In this document: positions 7,640 through 16,092 of the stretch, one piece after another
Layout of the letters: each line of letters starts with the position of its first letter
Numbering within the stretch: position 1 is the stretch's first letter
Source of the DNA: Sphingobacteriales bacterium 46-32
GTDB taxonomy: Bacteria > Bacteroidota > Bacteroidia > Chitinophagales > Chitinophagaceae
Length of the DNA: 64,000 nucleotides
Assembly: GCA_001898485.1 (NCBI GenBank)
Contig: MKTY01000019.1
Coordinates: 620,001 to 684,000, forward strand
Direction of reading: 5' to 3'
Program-made: the position numbers and the translations under genes
The notes under the pieces: generated by a model
The model's input: only the letters and a program-made list of their open reading frames with translations
Database searches by the model: none
Told to the model about the DNA's origin: nothing

Positions 7640-10120
7640 TTACCAGCGGGCAACGATTTTAAAGTTTAGCAAGCGTGGTGTAAGGCGCTGTGGCATGGTA
7701 TAGACAGTATTGCTGAAATCCTTTATGAGCAGGTAGGAAATAGTGTTGCTGCGGTCTATAAGGTTAAATACTTCGAGGCTGGCCCAGATATTGTCAAACC
7801 CCAGAAATGGACTATGGCTTCTGCGTTTGCTCCGGTCGCTGTCAAGTAAAAGGGCGCTGAAGCCAATATCAACTCTTATATAGGAAGGTATTTCCAGCCC
7901 ATTGCGATATTTTACACTATTCGGAATGTTATACGGAAGGTTACTGCCATATATGAGATTGAGATACATTTTCAGGTTCTTGTTGGTAGCCAGGTAGTCC
8001 TGAAAAAACATACCAAATGTGATACGTCTGTCTGAAGGCCGGCGTACCCATCCTTTTTCCAGCGTTATACTATCGATAGGTTGGTTGTTGTCGTCGAGGG
8101 TATAGTTTTTATACGTATCTCCTTTAATATTCTCTCTGGTTTGCATGAGCCCGAGGCTGATCCAGCTCTCGGCATCTTTGACCAACTCACCATGCAGGCG
8201 CATTTCAATACCTGCTGCATAGGCGTTTGCATTGTTTTCGCCATAATAGCGGGTGCGCACATTGTCTACATCATACGGCACAACATCCCACATGTTTTTG
8301 TAATACACTTCAGTAGTCCAGCGCATAGGCCTGCCAAAACCGGTGAAATTGTAATCAAAACCTGCTACAGCCTGCCAGCTTTGCTGGGCCTTTAGTTTGG
8401 TATTGACGGTGCCATCATACCTGCGTAGTTCCCGGTAAAAAGGGGGTTGATGGTAAGCACCCAGTGCGGCACGTAAAATGATATCCCGTTTCCAGTTAGG
8501 CTTCCAGCTGGCACCCAGACGGGGAGCAAGCAGAAACTGGCCATTCAGCGAGTTGTAATTAAAACGCAAGCCGGCCGAGAGTGTGACAGAGTGCGCCGTA
8601 TCTCCCAGCAACAGATTATCCTGGATATATCCCGATAACTTGTTAACCGTGAGATCAGCTGTTGACTTGATCACTTTGCTGAGCTGCAGCTGATCGGGGT
8701 TGAACGGGAGCGAGTAGCCTGCTGAATCCTGGAACTCCCATTCATTCAGTTTGTCTTTGATATGTGTGCGGTCATAAGCCAGCCCCCATTGCAGGGAGTG
8801 GTTGCGCCAGTCGTAATTGCCTTTATGCGATACATTCCAGTTTTCGATGTTCAGGAGGTTGCGGGCATAGTTTTGAAATACACCAGCCCCCAGCGGATTC
8901 ACGATTAATCCAAATGTGGGTTGATTCTTATCAAAGTCTCGATCACCAAACAGATAGGCGCCCTGTATATCGATTCGCTCCTGTTCATCATTTACAAAGC
9001 GTGAAGCCATCCATTTCAGTTTTAGCCTGCGGCTTACCTGGTTGGTAAAGGATATACCCGTCATCTGGGTTTCGTACTGATCACGCTCCTGGCCGGAGAA
9101 ATAAATATCGAGTCCGAGGTTTGATGTAAAAAAGGGAGAGAATACCGAAGTAGTGAGCTGGCTGAACTCTGGATTTAATGAAAATTTGGATTGTGAATAG
9201 TTGCCGAAAAACTCTGCCTGCCAGCGCGAATTGAGCTGATAAGTCAGCAGGGCCTGAAGATCGGAAGAGGCCGGTACATAATTGCCCTGGGTTTCCTGCC
9301 GGCTCAGCAGGTTGCGGTTACTGCGGTTGCGTGCACCAATCAGATAGGTAAACCGGTTGTTGGCTGAAGTGCCTTCAACATGAAGCCCCTGCTCGAGTAT
9401 ACCAACATACGCTGATCCGCCAAACCGTTTCGGTTTTTTGTACTGGATATCGAGTACACTACTCATCTTATCTCCATAACGGGCCTGAAAGCCTCCCGTA
9501 TAGAAACTGATATTACGCACCAGTTCCGGGTTAATAAAACTGAGACCTTCCTGCTGGCCATTTCTGACCAGGTATGGTCTGAAAACTTCAAAATCGTTTA
9601 CATAGATCAGGTTCTCGTCGTAGCTACCGCCGCGTACAGAATATTGTGAAGTAAGCTCGTTGTTGGAGCCAACAAAAACTTTAATGAGGCTTTCTACACC
9701 TGTGGTGACCGATGGGAGGTTGAGTATGGATTTGGGATTAGGTCTGATCAGACCGGCCTCACGTCTGTCGCGCTGGTCGGTTACAATTACTTCCTGCAGC
9801 AGCTTTTCTCCACGCTCGAGCCGGATGGTGACGGTTTCTTCTTCATTTTCATTCAACAGAAAATTTCGCTGCTCGGCATTACGTCCTGCAAAAGAGAAAA
9901 CAAGGGCAAAGGCACGTTCTGCAGGCACCTGCAGCCGGAAATAACCAGAATCATTGGTGGTAATACCTTCCTGACGTCCCAGTATGGTTACCGAAACGTG
10001 TGTGAGCGGGTTTTCATTTTCATCAACTACCCGGCCGGATACAAAAGCTGTTTTCTTCTGTCCCCATGCAGATACTGTCAGGAGCATAAAAAAACACAGC
10101 AGTAGTTTTGATCGGTTCAT
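7640..10120 (-). CDS. TonB-dependent outer membrane receptor
   Basis: This 826-residue protein has a signal peptide (residues 1-20, ending in SAWGQ) and a carboxypeptidase-regulatory-like/CarbopepD domain (~27-105, FVSGRVVDENENPLTHVSVTI). A plug domain follows (~125-230, containing QYSVRGGSYDENLIYVNDFEVFRP), then a 22-strand beta-barrel to the C-terminus, which ends in an aromatic residue (IVARW), as expected for BAM-dependent insertion. Such receptors use TonB/ExbBD energy to import siderophores, vitamins or oligosaccharides. No SusD-like partner or enzyme gene is adjacent, so it is not a SusCD pair and the substrate is unknown. The gene is followed by rpe on the upstream side with a short repeat tract in between. 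Confidence 0.92.
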   Translation of the reverse strand: MNRSKLLLCFFMLLTVSAWGQKKTAFVSGRVVDENENPLTHVSVTILGRQEGITTNDSGYFRLQVPAERAFALVFSFAGRNAEQRNFLLNENEEETVTIRLERGEKLLQEVIVTDQRDRREAGLIRPNPKSILNLPSVTTGVESLIKVFVGSNNELTSQYSVRGGSYDENLIYVNDFEVFRPYLVRNGQQEGLSFINPELVRNISFYTGGFQARYGDKMSSVLDIQYKKPKRFGGSAYVGILEQGLHVEGTSANNRFTYLIGARNRSNRNLLSRQETQGNYVPASSDLQALLTYQLNSRWQAEFFGNYSQSKFSLNPEFSQLTTSVFSPFFTSNLGLDIYFSGQERDQYETQMTGISFTNQVSRRLKLKWMASRFVNDEQERIDIQGAYLFGDRDFDKNQPTFGLIVNPLGAGVFQNYARNLLNIENWNVSHKGNYDWRNHSLQWGLAYDRTHIKDKLNEWEFQDSAGYSLPFNPDQLQLSKVIKSTADLTVNKLSGYIQDNLLLGDTAHSVTLSAGLRFNYNSLNGQFLLAPRLGASWKPNWKRDIILRAALGAYHQPPFYRELRRYDGTVNTKLKAQQSWQAVAGFDYNFTGFGRPMRWTTEVYYKNMWDVVPYDVDNVRTRYYGENNANAYAAGIEMRLHGELVKDAESWISLGLMQTRENIKGDTYKNYTLDDNNQPIDSITLEKGWVRRPSDRRITFGMFFQDYLATNKNLKMYLNLIYGSNLPYNIPNSVKYRNGLEIPSYIRVDIGFSALLLDSDRSKRRSHSPFLGFDNIWASLEVFNLIDRSNTISYLLIKDFSNTVYTMPQRLTPRLLNFKIVARW

Positions 10121-10124
10121 CAGG

Positions 10125-10167
10125 AGGTATAAAGGGTATAAAGAGTTTAAAAGTTTAAAAGGGGGGG
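10125..10167. repeat. Degenerate 9-mer repeat tract (RGTWTAAAG type)
   Basis: A purine-rich tract of about five units close to GGTATAAAG / AGTTTAAAA lies between the start of the TonB receptor gene (minus strand) and the end of rpe. It is one arm only, with no inverted partner at this site. The same unit recurs near 14970, 55790-55830, 57655-57690 and 62545-62618. It may separate the rpe and receptor transcription units. Confidence 0.6.
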
Positions 10168-10191
10168 CATAATGGCTGATTCATTACCATA

Positions 10192-10839
10192 TCAGCACAT
10201 TTGCAATGCTGCTATTGTTTTTTTCGGGTCTGCCGACCCAAATACCGTACTGCCCGCTACCAGCACATCTGCTCCGGCCTGCACAATACGGGGCGCGTTC
10301 TCTAACGTAACACCACCGTCTACTTCGATCAGCACCTGCAGGTTTCGCTCATCGATCATTTTGCGCAGCTGACTGATCTTTTCGAGGCTGTGTTCGATGA
10401 ACTTCTGTCCGCCAAAACCCGGGTTTACACTCATAACGCATACCTGGTCGATTTCATGCAGCACATCAGAAAGCAGCGCTACAGGGGTATGCGGGTTGAT
10501 AGCCACGCCAGCCTTCATTCCCAACGATTTTATTTGCTGGATATTGCGATGCAGGTGCGGACAGGCTTCGAGGTGTACGGTCAGGTGGTCGGCGCCTGCC
10601 TGTTTGAATTGCTCTGCATAATTGCCCGGATCTTCAATCATAAGATGCACATCACAAACTTTTGTGGTGGCTTTACGGAAAAATTGCACCAGCATGGGGC
10701 CAAAACTGATATTAGGAACAAAGCGTCCGTCCATTATATCGAGATGATACCAGGCAGCTTCGCTTTCATTGAGCATATTGCAGGTTTCCTGTAAACGCAG
10801 AAAATCGGCAGCAAGGAGAGAAGGGGCCACTATTGCCAT
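10192..10839 (-). CDS. rpe: Ribulose-phosphate 3-epimerase
   Basis: This 215-residue TIM-barrel enzyme interconverts ribulose-5-phosphate and xylulose-5-phosphate in the pentose phosphate pathway (cytoplasm). Motifs visible: APSLLAADFLRL at the N-terminus (Ser), HLDIMDGRFVPNISFG with metal-binding His and catalytic Asp, CDVHLMIEDP with the second His, VMSVNPGFGGQKFI, and the second catalytic Asp in VLIEVDGGV. Phosphate binding GADVLVAGSTVFG closes the barrel. The length is normal for the family. The gene is transcribed towards the TonB receptor gene, separated by a repeat tract, and preceded by the TPR lipoprotein gene 75 bp away. Confidence 0.96.
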   Translation of the reverse strand: MAIVAPSLLAADFLRLQETCNMLNESEAAWYHLDIMDGRFVPNISFGPMLVQFFRKATTKVCDVHLMIEDPGNYAEQFKQAGADHLTVHLEACPHLHRNIQQIKSLGMKAGVAINPHTPVALLSDVLHEIDQVCVMSVNPGFGGQKFIEHSLEKISQLRKMIDERNLQVLIEVDGGVTLENAPRIVQAGADVLVAGSTVFGSADPKKTIAALQMC

Positions 10840-10914
10840 AGATCAAGTACTGATTTAAGGTCTAAGATAAACGATTTAGTTCAGAGCGTTTTCGTTATCA
10901 GCAATCAGCTGATA

Positions 10915-11910
10915 TTACTTACTCATATTGGCTGCGGCATCTCTGGCTTCTGTAAATGATTTATCCAGCGAATAGGCCTTCTGATAACTTTCCCTGGCTT
11001 CCACCAACTGACCTGCCTGTTGCTGGCAACGACCTATCCAGTACCAGGCATCCGGAAATGCCGGAGAAATGGTATTAGCCAGTTTAAATACACCTGCAGC
11101 TTCTTCAAATTTCTTTTGATCAAAAAGAATCTTTCCTTTTTCAATATAGGCTGCCAGGTAACGGTGATCGTGTTTAATAGTTTCGTCGAACCAGTAAATA
11201 GCTTTTGCTGTATTACCGGTATTGGCAAAATAATTTCCTTTTATATAATAGGGATTGGGATTTTCCCCGAGCGAGTCATAGCTGATTATTGTATCTGCTA
11301 ATGCCAGGCTGCGGATGTTTTTATTTTCAGCATACTGATAGGCCAGTTTCTCGATTATTTCCAGGTTACCGGGCAGGAGTGTATGTGCTTTTTCGAGAGC
11401 ATCGATAAGGGCCGGAACTTCATTTTTTTTCTCCAGTATCTCGGCTTTCAATACCAGCGCATTTACCTGATCAGGTATTTCAGTCAGAATTTGATTGCAT
11501 ACAGCCACTGCCTGATCGGGTTTATTGGCAGCCTCATAAACCCGCGCCAGCAGCAATTGAAGGGGAAGGCTTTCGGGTAGTTCTTTCAAAGCAGATTGCA
11601 CAAAGACGATTCCCGAGTCTGGCTGGTTGAGTAAGAGTATGTTTCCGGCGCCCAGGGCATACGGTTCGAATTTTTCGAGCTTCCAGGCCTGACGAAAATC
11701 AGCCAGGGCTGCTGCCGGCTGATCGTTGCGGTTGAGCAGGATAGCCCTGCGGAAAAAAAGATCACTGCGGGCTGGATCTTTACGGATGCTATCACTCAGT
11801 GTTTTATAAGGCGGAACCTGCAGTTTTTCGGCAAAAGGCGAGGGGTCATTTGTAGAATTGCTACAGGCGGCCAAAATGGTGATTACAAGAAAAATACAGA
11901 TGCGGTTCAT
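10915..11910 (-). CDS. TPR-repeat lipoprotein
   Basis: This 331-residue protein has a lipoprotein signal peptide (MNRICIFLVITILAAC, lipidated Cys16) and about seven tetratricopeptide repeats covering residues ~45-325, for example RSDLFFRRAILLNRNDQPAAALADFRQAW and PDAWYWIGRCQQQAGQLVEARESYQKAY. TPR arrays form superhelices that bind other proteins. With the lipid anchor, this one probably acts at the periplasmic face of a membrane. Its partner is unknown and the neighbouring genes (rpe, PD40 protein) give no specific clue. The ATG at 11910 is the natural start for the signal peptide. Confidence 0.85.
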   Translation of the reverse strand: MNRICIFLVITILAACSNSTNDPSPFAEKLQVPPYKTLSDSIRKDPARSDLFFRRAILLNRNDQPAAALADFRQAWKLEKFEPYALGAGNILLLNQPDSGIVFVQSALKELPESLPLQLLLARVYEAANKPDQAVAVCNQILTEIPDQVNALVLKAEILEKKNEVPALIDALEKAHTLLPGNLEIIEKLAYQYAENKNIRSLALADTIISYDSLGENPNPYYIKGNYFANTGNTAKAIYWFDETIKHDHRYLAAYIEKGKILFDQKKFEEAAGVFKLANTISPAFPDAWYWIGRCQQQAGQLVEARESYQKAYSLDKSFTEARDAAANMSK

Positions 11911-11974
11911 GTGGCAAAACTAATTGAATTAGGGAGTATGACAATTCCCTGACAAAACAGAGGCACAGTCAAAA

Positions 11975-11982
11975 TAACTTTG
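11975..11982 (+). promoter_or_regulatory. Probable -7 element (TAACTTTG) of the PD40 gene
   Basis: TAACTTTG matches the Bacteroidota -7 consensus TAnnTTTG exactly and lies 24 bp before the chosen ATG at 12007. No TTTG is found at the expected -33 distance, so this is a half-match. Confidence 0.5.
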
Positions 11983-12006
11983 CAGCCGCAGTTAAAACGT
12001 ATAAAT

Positions 12007-13116
12007 ATGAAGAAACTTGCCCTGGTGCTTGTGCCCGCGACCGCTATTTTTTTGCTGAGCTCTGCTTTTGACCGCCGCGACCCGGTACTGCAGCCTGCAA
12101 CTGCTACAGCAGATACAATTCTTTATCCCGAAGAAAATCACCTTAAAAATGTACAACAGCTCACATTTGGCGGTGACAATGCAGAGGCTTACTGGAGTTA
12201 TGATGGCAAGTATCTTGTTTTTCAGCGTACAGCCCCAAAAGATGGTATCAACTGCGATCAGATTTTTGTCGGAAAAGTTCCACAAAAACCAGGAGAGAAG
12301 TTTGAGTACAAAATGGTGAGCACGGGTAAAGGCCGCACTACCTGTGCCTTCTTTACTAAAGATGGCAAACATATTATTTATGCATCTACTCACCTCGCAT
12401 CGGCCGACTGTCCGCCCACACCTGACCGTGCTAAATATGGCAACAAATACATCTGGCCTCTTTATCCCAGCTTTGATATTTTCATGGCTGACCTGAATGG
12501 TAAAATTGTTAAACAACTTACCAATAGTAACGGATATGATGCCGAAGCCACTCTTTCTCCTGATGGCAAAAAGATGATCTATACCAGCACCAAAGATGGT
12601 GATATTGACCTTTACATCATGGACCTGAAAACAGGTAAGGAAAAAAGGATCACCAATGCACTGGGTTATGATGGTGGTGCCTGGTTTAGCCCCGATGGCA
12701 AAAAACTTATCTGGCGTGCATCACGCCCCAAAACAGAAGCCGAAATAAAAGAATATAAAGATCTGCTGGCCGAAAATATGGTAGCACCTACCAATATGGA
12801 AGTATGGGTAGCTGATGCAGATGGCAGCAATCAACGTCAGGTTACTAAATTTGGTCAGGCAAACTGGGCGCCTACCTATATGCCAGACAGCAAACGTATC
12901 ATCTTTGCATCCAATCACGAATACAAACGTGGTTTTCCCTTTAACCTGTATACTATCAACGAAGACGGCACCAACCTCGAGAAAGTGAGCCGCGATAAAG
13001 GTTTTGATGCCTTCCCGCTGTTTTCTCCCAATGGTAAAAAAATTGTATTCTCGAGCAACCGCAATAATGGCGGTACCAGAGATACCAATGTGTTTATTGC
13101 CGACTGGGAAGACTAA
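12007..13116 (+). CDS. TolB-like PD40 beta-propeller protein, exported
   Basis: This 369-residue protein has an N-terminal signal peptide (MKKLALVLVPATAIFLLSSAF). The mature part consists of PD40/WD40-like propeller blades, with repeated SPDGKK motifs: YWSYDGKYLVFQR, TLSPDGKKMIYTSTKDG, WFSPDGKKLIWRAS, YMPDSKRIIFASN and FSPNGKKIVFSSNRN. The TolB-type six-bladed propeller is a periplasmic protein-binding platform, and in Bacteroidota such single proteins are often annotated as TolB-like or as part of peptidase systems. There is no peptidase domain here. The ATG at 12007 was chosen over a TTG at 11980 because it gives an ideal signal peptide and leaves a TAnnTTTG element upstream. Confidence 0.85.
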   Translation: MKKLALVLVPATAIFLLSSAFDRRDPVLQPATATADTILYPEENHLKNVQQLTFGGDNAEAYWSYDGKYLVFQRTAPKDGINCDQIFVGKVPQKPGEKFEYKMVSTGKGRTTCAFFTKDGKHIIYASTHLASADCPPTPDRAKYGNKYIWPLYPSFDIFMADLNGKIVKQLTNSNGYDAEATLSPDGKKMIYTSTKDGDIDLYIMDLKTGKEKRITNALGYDGGAWFSPDGKKLIWRASRPKTEAEIKEYKDLLAENMVAPTNMEVWVADADGSNQRQVTKFGQANWAPTYMPDSKRIIFASNHEYKRGFPFNLYTINEDGTNLEKVSRDKGFDAFPLFSPNGKKIVFSSNRNNGGTRDTNVFIADWED

Positions 13117-13137
13117 GCCTTTACACGCAGAACATTT

Positions 13138-13169
13138 TTTGCAATAGCAAACCTGCTGTTGTAGCTTTG
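13138..13169 (+). promoter_or_regulatory. Promoter TTTG-N20-TAGCTTTG
   Basis: TTTG at 13138-13141 and TAGCTTTG at 13162-13169 with a 20-bp spacer match the Bacteroidota sigma-A consensus (TTTG-N19/20-TAnnTTTG) fully. It lies 23 bp before the ATG at 13192 and should give a short 5' leader. Confidence 0.75.
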
Positions 13170-13191
13170 GCCTGCACCAAAATCAATTGAC

Positions 13192-13674
13192 ATGGAAACG
13201 GGTATGATGCATCTTCATAATCTGCTGCGCTGGATTATTATCATTTTGCTGGTATTGTCTATTGTTAAAGCGTATACCGGTTGGCAAAAAAAGAGAAGCT
13301 TTTCTGCTTCCGATCGCCGGGTATGGTTATTTACACTGATCTCTGCCCATACTACCTTTGTAGTAGGATTATATCTCTGGTTATGGGGCCGATACGGCTG
13401 GTTGAAACTGAGCCTGCCCGAAGGTGAAAGTGTGATGCGTAATAAGTTTTTCCGTTTCTTCCTGATAGAGCACCCGTTGTTTATGTTTGTGGCTATCATA
13501 CTCATCACACTGGGATATGGCATGGCCAAAAAACCAATTGCCGATGAATCTAAATTTAAAAGAGCCTTCTGGCTGTTTGTTGTAGCACTGCTGATGATAC
13601 TGGTTGCCATACCCTGGCCTTTCCGTGAAATAGTGGGCGAAGGCCGCGGCTGGCTGCCGGGAATGGGGGGATAA
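13192..13674 (+). CDS. Four-helix integral membrane protein of unknown function
   Basis: This 160-residue protein has four predicted transmembrane helices (about 11-27, 43-63, 90-107 and 122-140). Conserved-looking His residues sit at the helix ends: MHLHNLLRW near the start, SAHTTFVVG in helix two and IEHPLFM in helix three. The pattern resembles small cytochrome-b-like/YtpI-type membrane proteins in Bacteroidota and could bind haem or metal, but this is only a possibility. The gene has its own full-consensus promoter. Its TAA stop is the first element of a long inverted repeat reaching the convergent aminotransferase gene. Confidence 0.75.
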   Translation: METGMMHLHNLLRWIIIILLVLSIVKAYTGWQKKRSFSASDRRVWLFTLISAHTTFVVGLYLWLWGRYGWLKLSLPEGESVMRNKFFRFFLIEHPLFMFVAIILITLGYGMAKKPIADESKFKRAFWLFVVALLMILVAIPWPFREIVGEGRGWLPGMGG

Positions 13675-13802
13675 GGTATAGGGTGAAAGGTAGAAGGCTG
13701 AAGGGGATAAGGTAAAAGATAAAAAATAAAGGGATGAAGGTCTATATTTTTATAAGCCTTCATCCCTTTTCCTTATACCTTCTACCTTTCACCCTATACC
13801 TT
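13673..13802. repeat. Nested perfect inverted repeat built of degenerate 7-mers
   Basis: The 25 bases at 13673-13697 are the exact reverse complement of 13778-13802. Inside, 13728-13740 is the exact reverse complement of 13757-13769 (13 bp). The left, purine-rich arm reads as heptads of the type AAGGTAG / AAGGTAA / AAAATAA. The element fills the whole convergent gap between the membrane protein gene (stop at 13672-13674, overlapping the repeat) and the aminotransferase gene (ends 13807). In RNA from either strand it would fold into a long hairpin, so it could act as a bidirectional terminator. Confidence 0.9.
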
Positions 13803-13806
13803 TTCT

Positions 13807-14901
13807 TCATACGAGCGCTGCTGCTACCTGTTCCATTTCTGCAACGGTGCCGATGCTGAGCCGCAGCCATTTGGTTCCTTCTTCAAAAGTGCGGGCACCC
13901 ATAATGTTTTTTGATTCCAGCAAAGCCTGAACATTTTTACCATATTGCGTAGAATCAAAGTAAACGAAGCTGGTATGTGAAGGGATATAAGGCATACCTG
14001 CTTTTTTCAGGGCATTATAAAAGACCTGCCGGGCTTTGGCATTTTCCTGTTTGCAATGTGCCACAAAGGCCTGATCATCCAGCGAAGCCAGCGCTCCGGC
14101 CAGTGACACAGCACTGGCGCCAGCGTTTGCCCATGGCTGCAGATCATTTAACTCTTTGATTGTTTTCGGATGAGCCAGTGCAAAACCAACACGGGCGCCT
14201 GCCATTCCATAGATCTTCGAAAAAGTTTTGGCGACTACGAGGTTAGGAAAGTCGTTCACGAGTTTTGCCATAGAAGGCTCATCGCAAAATTCTGTATAGG
14301 CTTCGTCCAGCAGGATCATGATAGACGGAGGGGTCTGACGAATGAAAGCTTCCAGTTCTGCAGCTGGTACAATGGTGCCGGTGGGATTGGCGGGATTGCA
14401 GATATAAATCATACGGGTAGCACTGTCTACCGTGTCTTTCATGCGTTGCAGATCGGTTATCTTTCCACCCATGAGTGGTACCAGCCGGATGTCTACGCCC
14501 AGGCGTCTGGCAGCCGGTATCCATAACCGGAATGTAGGATCAGGCGCTACTGCATTTCCCTTTTTAAGTGCCGCCCAGGTTGATGCCACACCCAGCAACT
14601 CCGATGATCCCGCCCCAATGATCACATTGTCTTTACCCAGTCCGAATTGTTTACCGATTCGTTCTCTTAACTGGCCGGTCACATCCCAGGGATAGCGGTT
14701 ACTGCCGGCTACAGCATCGATCATGGCTTTACGCGCCAGCTGCGATGGCCCGTGTGGATTTTCGTTGGAGCCCAGCCTGACGATACCGGCCATGTCCCTT
14801 CCGCTGAAGGGAATACCCGCTTCGCGGGCAAATAAATCACGGCTGAATGCAAATGCAGCAGCAGCCAAAGCACTTTGGCGGATCAGTTGACGACGATTCA
14901 T
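13807..14901 (-). CDS. Histidinol-phosphate aminotransferase-like PLP enzyme with Tat signal
   Basis: This 364-residue fold-type I aminotransferase resembles HisC/CobD. PLP-site motifs: IGAGSSELLG, CNPANPTG (Asn169 region), LLDEAYTEF (Asp199, Tyr202) and AKTFSKIYGMAGARVGF with Schiff-base Lys229. The C-terminal RLSIGT holds the substrate-carboxylate Arg. Unlike cytoplasmic HisC, the N-terminus (MNRRQLIRQSALAAAAFAFS) has a twin-arginine pair followed by a hydrophobic stretch and AREA, consistent with Tat export of a folded, PLP-loaded enzyme to the periplasm. No his genes are nearby, so the substrate is unlikely to be histidinol phosphate in biosynthesis. Similar exported HisC paralogues occur in Bacteroidota, but the substrate is unknown. 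Confidence 0.85.
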   Translation of the reverse strand: MNRRQLIRQSALAAAAFAFSRDLFAREAGIPFSGRDMAGIVRLGSNENPHGPSQLARKAMIDAVAGSNRYPWDVTGQLRERIGKQFGLGKDNVIIGAGSSELLGVASTWAALKKGNAVAPDPTFRLWIPAARRLGVDIRLVPLMGGKITDLQRMKDTVDSATRMIYICNPANPTGTIVPAAELEAFIRQTPPSIMILLDEAYTEFCDEPSMAKLVNDFPNLVVAKTFSKIYGMAGARVGFALAHPKTIKELNDLQPWANAGASAVSLAGALASLDDQAFVAHCKQENAKARQVFYNALKKAGMPYIPSHTSFVYFDSTQYGKNVQALLESKNIMGARTFEEGTKWLRLSIGTVAEMEQVAAALV

Positions 14902-14931
14902 GGGGAAAGTGGTTTGCTCTAAGATAAGAAA

Positions 14932-15107
14932 TAGTTGACAGTTGATAGTGCACAGTGGTCAGTAGATAAAGTTTAAAGAGTATAAAGAGTTTAAAAGGTA
15001 TAAAGCGTTTTCTGCTACCTAAAACTTAAAACTTAACACTTAGAACTTAAGAGAGCTCTTTAAACTCTTTATACTTTTTATACTCTTTATCCCTTTCACC
15101 TTTTACC
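14932..15107. repeat. Composite intergenic repeat: 7-mer (AGTTGAC, AACTTA) and 9-mer (AGTATAAAG) blocks
   Basis: Four blocks occur in order. The first is AGTTGAC-type heptads (14933-14965). The second is AGTATAAAG/AGTTTAAAG-type nonamers (14969-15008). The third is an AAACTTA/GAACTTA heptad block (15018-15052). The fourth is the pyrimidine-rich reverse complement of the second (15055-15107). The second and fourth blocks form a long imperfect inverted repeat enclosing the third. The right end runs into the last codons and stop of the phosphoesterase gene. Its mosaic structure joins three sequence types that occur separately elsewhere in the window. Confidence 0.8.
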
Positions 15108-15596
15108 TAATTCGATCACTTCGCAGTTTTTAATTTCTTTTCCATCGATCACAAAACGCAGCAAGGTGCGTATTTTATGCCATCCCTGTTTTCCTGCGGC
15201 TCCGGGATTCATGTGCAGGCATTGCAGAGCGGGATCGTACATGACTTTCAATATGTGTGAATGCCCGCTGATAAAGAGCTGAGGCCGATGGAGTGCCAGT
15301 TGCTTGCGGGTTTCGGGATTGTATCTGGGTGGATAGCCGCCAATATGCCGCATCAGCACTTTTACATTTTCGCAGGTAAATACCAGTTGCTCCGGAAATT
15401 CATCCCTGATATCACGTCCGTCAATATTACCATACACACCACGAAGTGGTTTATTATTTTCCTGAAGCGAACGAGGCAGATCGATCGTGCCAAAATCTCC
15501 GGCATGCCATATCTCATCGCAGGTGCTGGCGTAATTGCTGATAGAAGGATCAAGGTAGTGATGTGTATCAGCCAATAAAAGTATGCGGGTAGGCAT
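15096..15596 (-). CDS. YfcE/MJ0936-type metallophosphoesterase
   Basis: This 166-residue calcineurin-like phosphodiesterase has a two-metal site visible as LLLADTHHYLD (Asp10, His12), HAGDFG (Asp34), VYGNIDGR (Asn57) and ISGHSH (His112, His114). It is cytoplasmic. Members hydrolyse phosphodiesters in vitro, and their physiological substrate is mostly unknown. I chose the ATG at 15596 because the family starts directly before the first beta strand (RILLLADTH). An upstream ATG at 15638 would add 14 residues and overlap the Nudix gene. The stop codon and last three codons lie inside a pyrimidine-rich intergenic repeat arm, which may have created this C-terminus. Confidence 0.88.
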   Translation of the reverse strand: MPTRILLLADTHHYLDPSISNYASTCDEIWHAGDFGTIDLPRSLQENNKPLRGVYGNIDGRDIRDEFPEQLVFTCENVKVLMRHIGGYPPRYNPETRKQLALHRPQLFISGHSHILKVMYDPALQCLHMNPGAAGKQGWHKIRTLLRFVIDGKEIKNCEVIELGKR

Positions 15597-15630
15597 GGTG
15601 TATATAAAAGTAAATATTGTGGTAAACAGA

Positions 15631-16038
15631 TCAGTCAATCAGGTTATCTGCTTTTAGTTTTGCCAGTATCATCACTGCTCCGGGAGCCTGTTGTACCTCC
15701 CTGGCGTAAGAAGAGCTGGTAAACCAGTCGATTTTTTCAATTTCGGCAGTAGCCAGCGGCTGCACAGGTTTCAATATCCTGAAACAGTCCTGTTCCATTA
15801 TTGTACCCGTTGCTTCGCCATAAGCCGGTGCAGTTATATGGGTATAAAAATGGAGTTCATCCGGATGCAGATGTATATTCAGTTCTTCCGCTGCTTCCCG
15901 GCATAAAGCTTCTGCTGCCGATTCGCCGGCATCGAGTTTGCCGCCCGGCAGATAATAACACTGTTTGCGGCTGCTATAGGCCAGTAGTAACTGCCTGTTG
16001 CGGATAATCAGTAAACCGGCAGTGAATAGCTGAGTCAT
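15631..16038 (-). CDS. Nudix hydrolase
   Basis: This 135-residue cytoplasmic enzyme has a complete Nudix box: GGKLDAGESAAEALCREAAEELNI fits G-x5-E-x7-R-E-U-x-E-E-x-x-U, with Asn replacing the usual second Gly. Nudix enzymes hydrolyse nucleoside diphosphates linked to another moiety, and the substrate cannot be assigned from this sequence. The ATG at 16038 puts the first strand (LFTAGLLIIRNRQLLLAYS) at the expected place, whereas the longer in-frame start at 16104 adds a basic stretch unlike the family. It lies 34 bp upstream of the phosphoesterase gene and is divergent from the hmgA leader. Confidence 0.88.
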   Translation of the reverse strand: MTQLFTAGLLIIRNRQLLLAYSSRKQCYYLPGGKLDAGESAAEALCREAAEELNIHLHPDELHFYTHITAPAYGEATGTIMEQDCFRILKPVQPLATAEIEKIDWFTSSSYAREVQQAPGAVMILAKLKADNLID

Positions 16039-16092
16039 GGGACAAAATTCGGCTTTCAGTCCGGATTTCCTAATTTTAGGTATCGGTTGACT

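Noticed and set aside
7640-10120. SusC/SusD polysaccharide utilisation locus
   Set aside because: No SusD-like gene, glycoside hydrolase or associated regulator lies next to the receptor.
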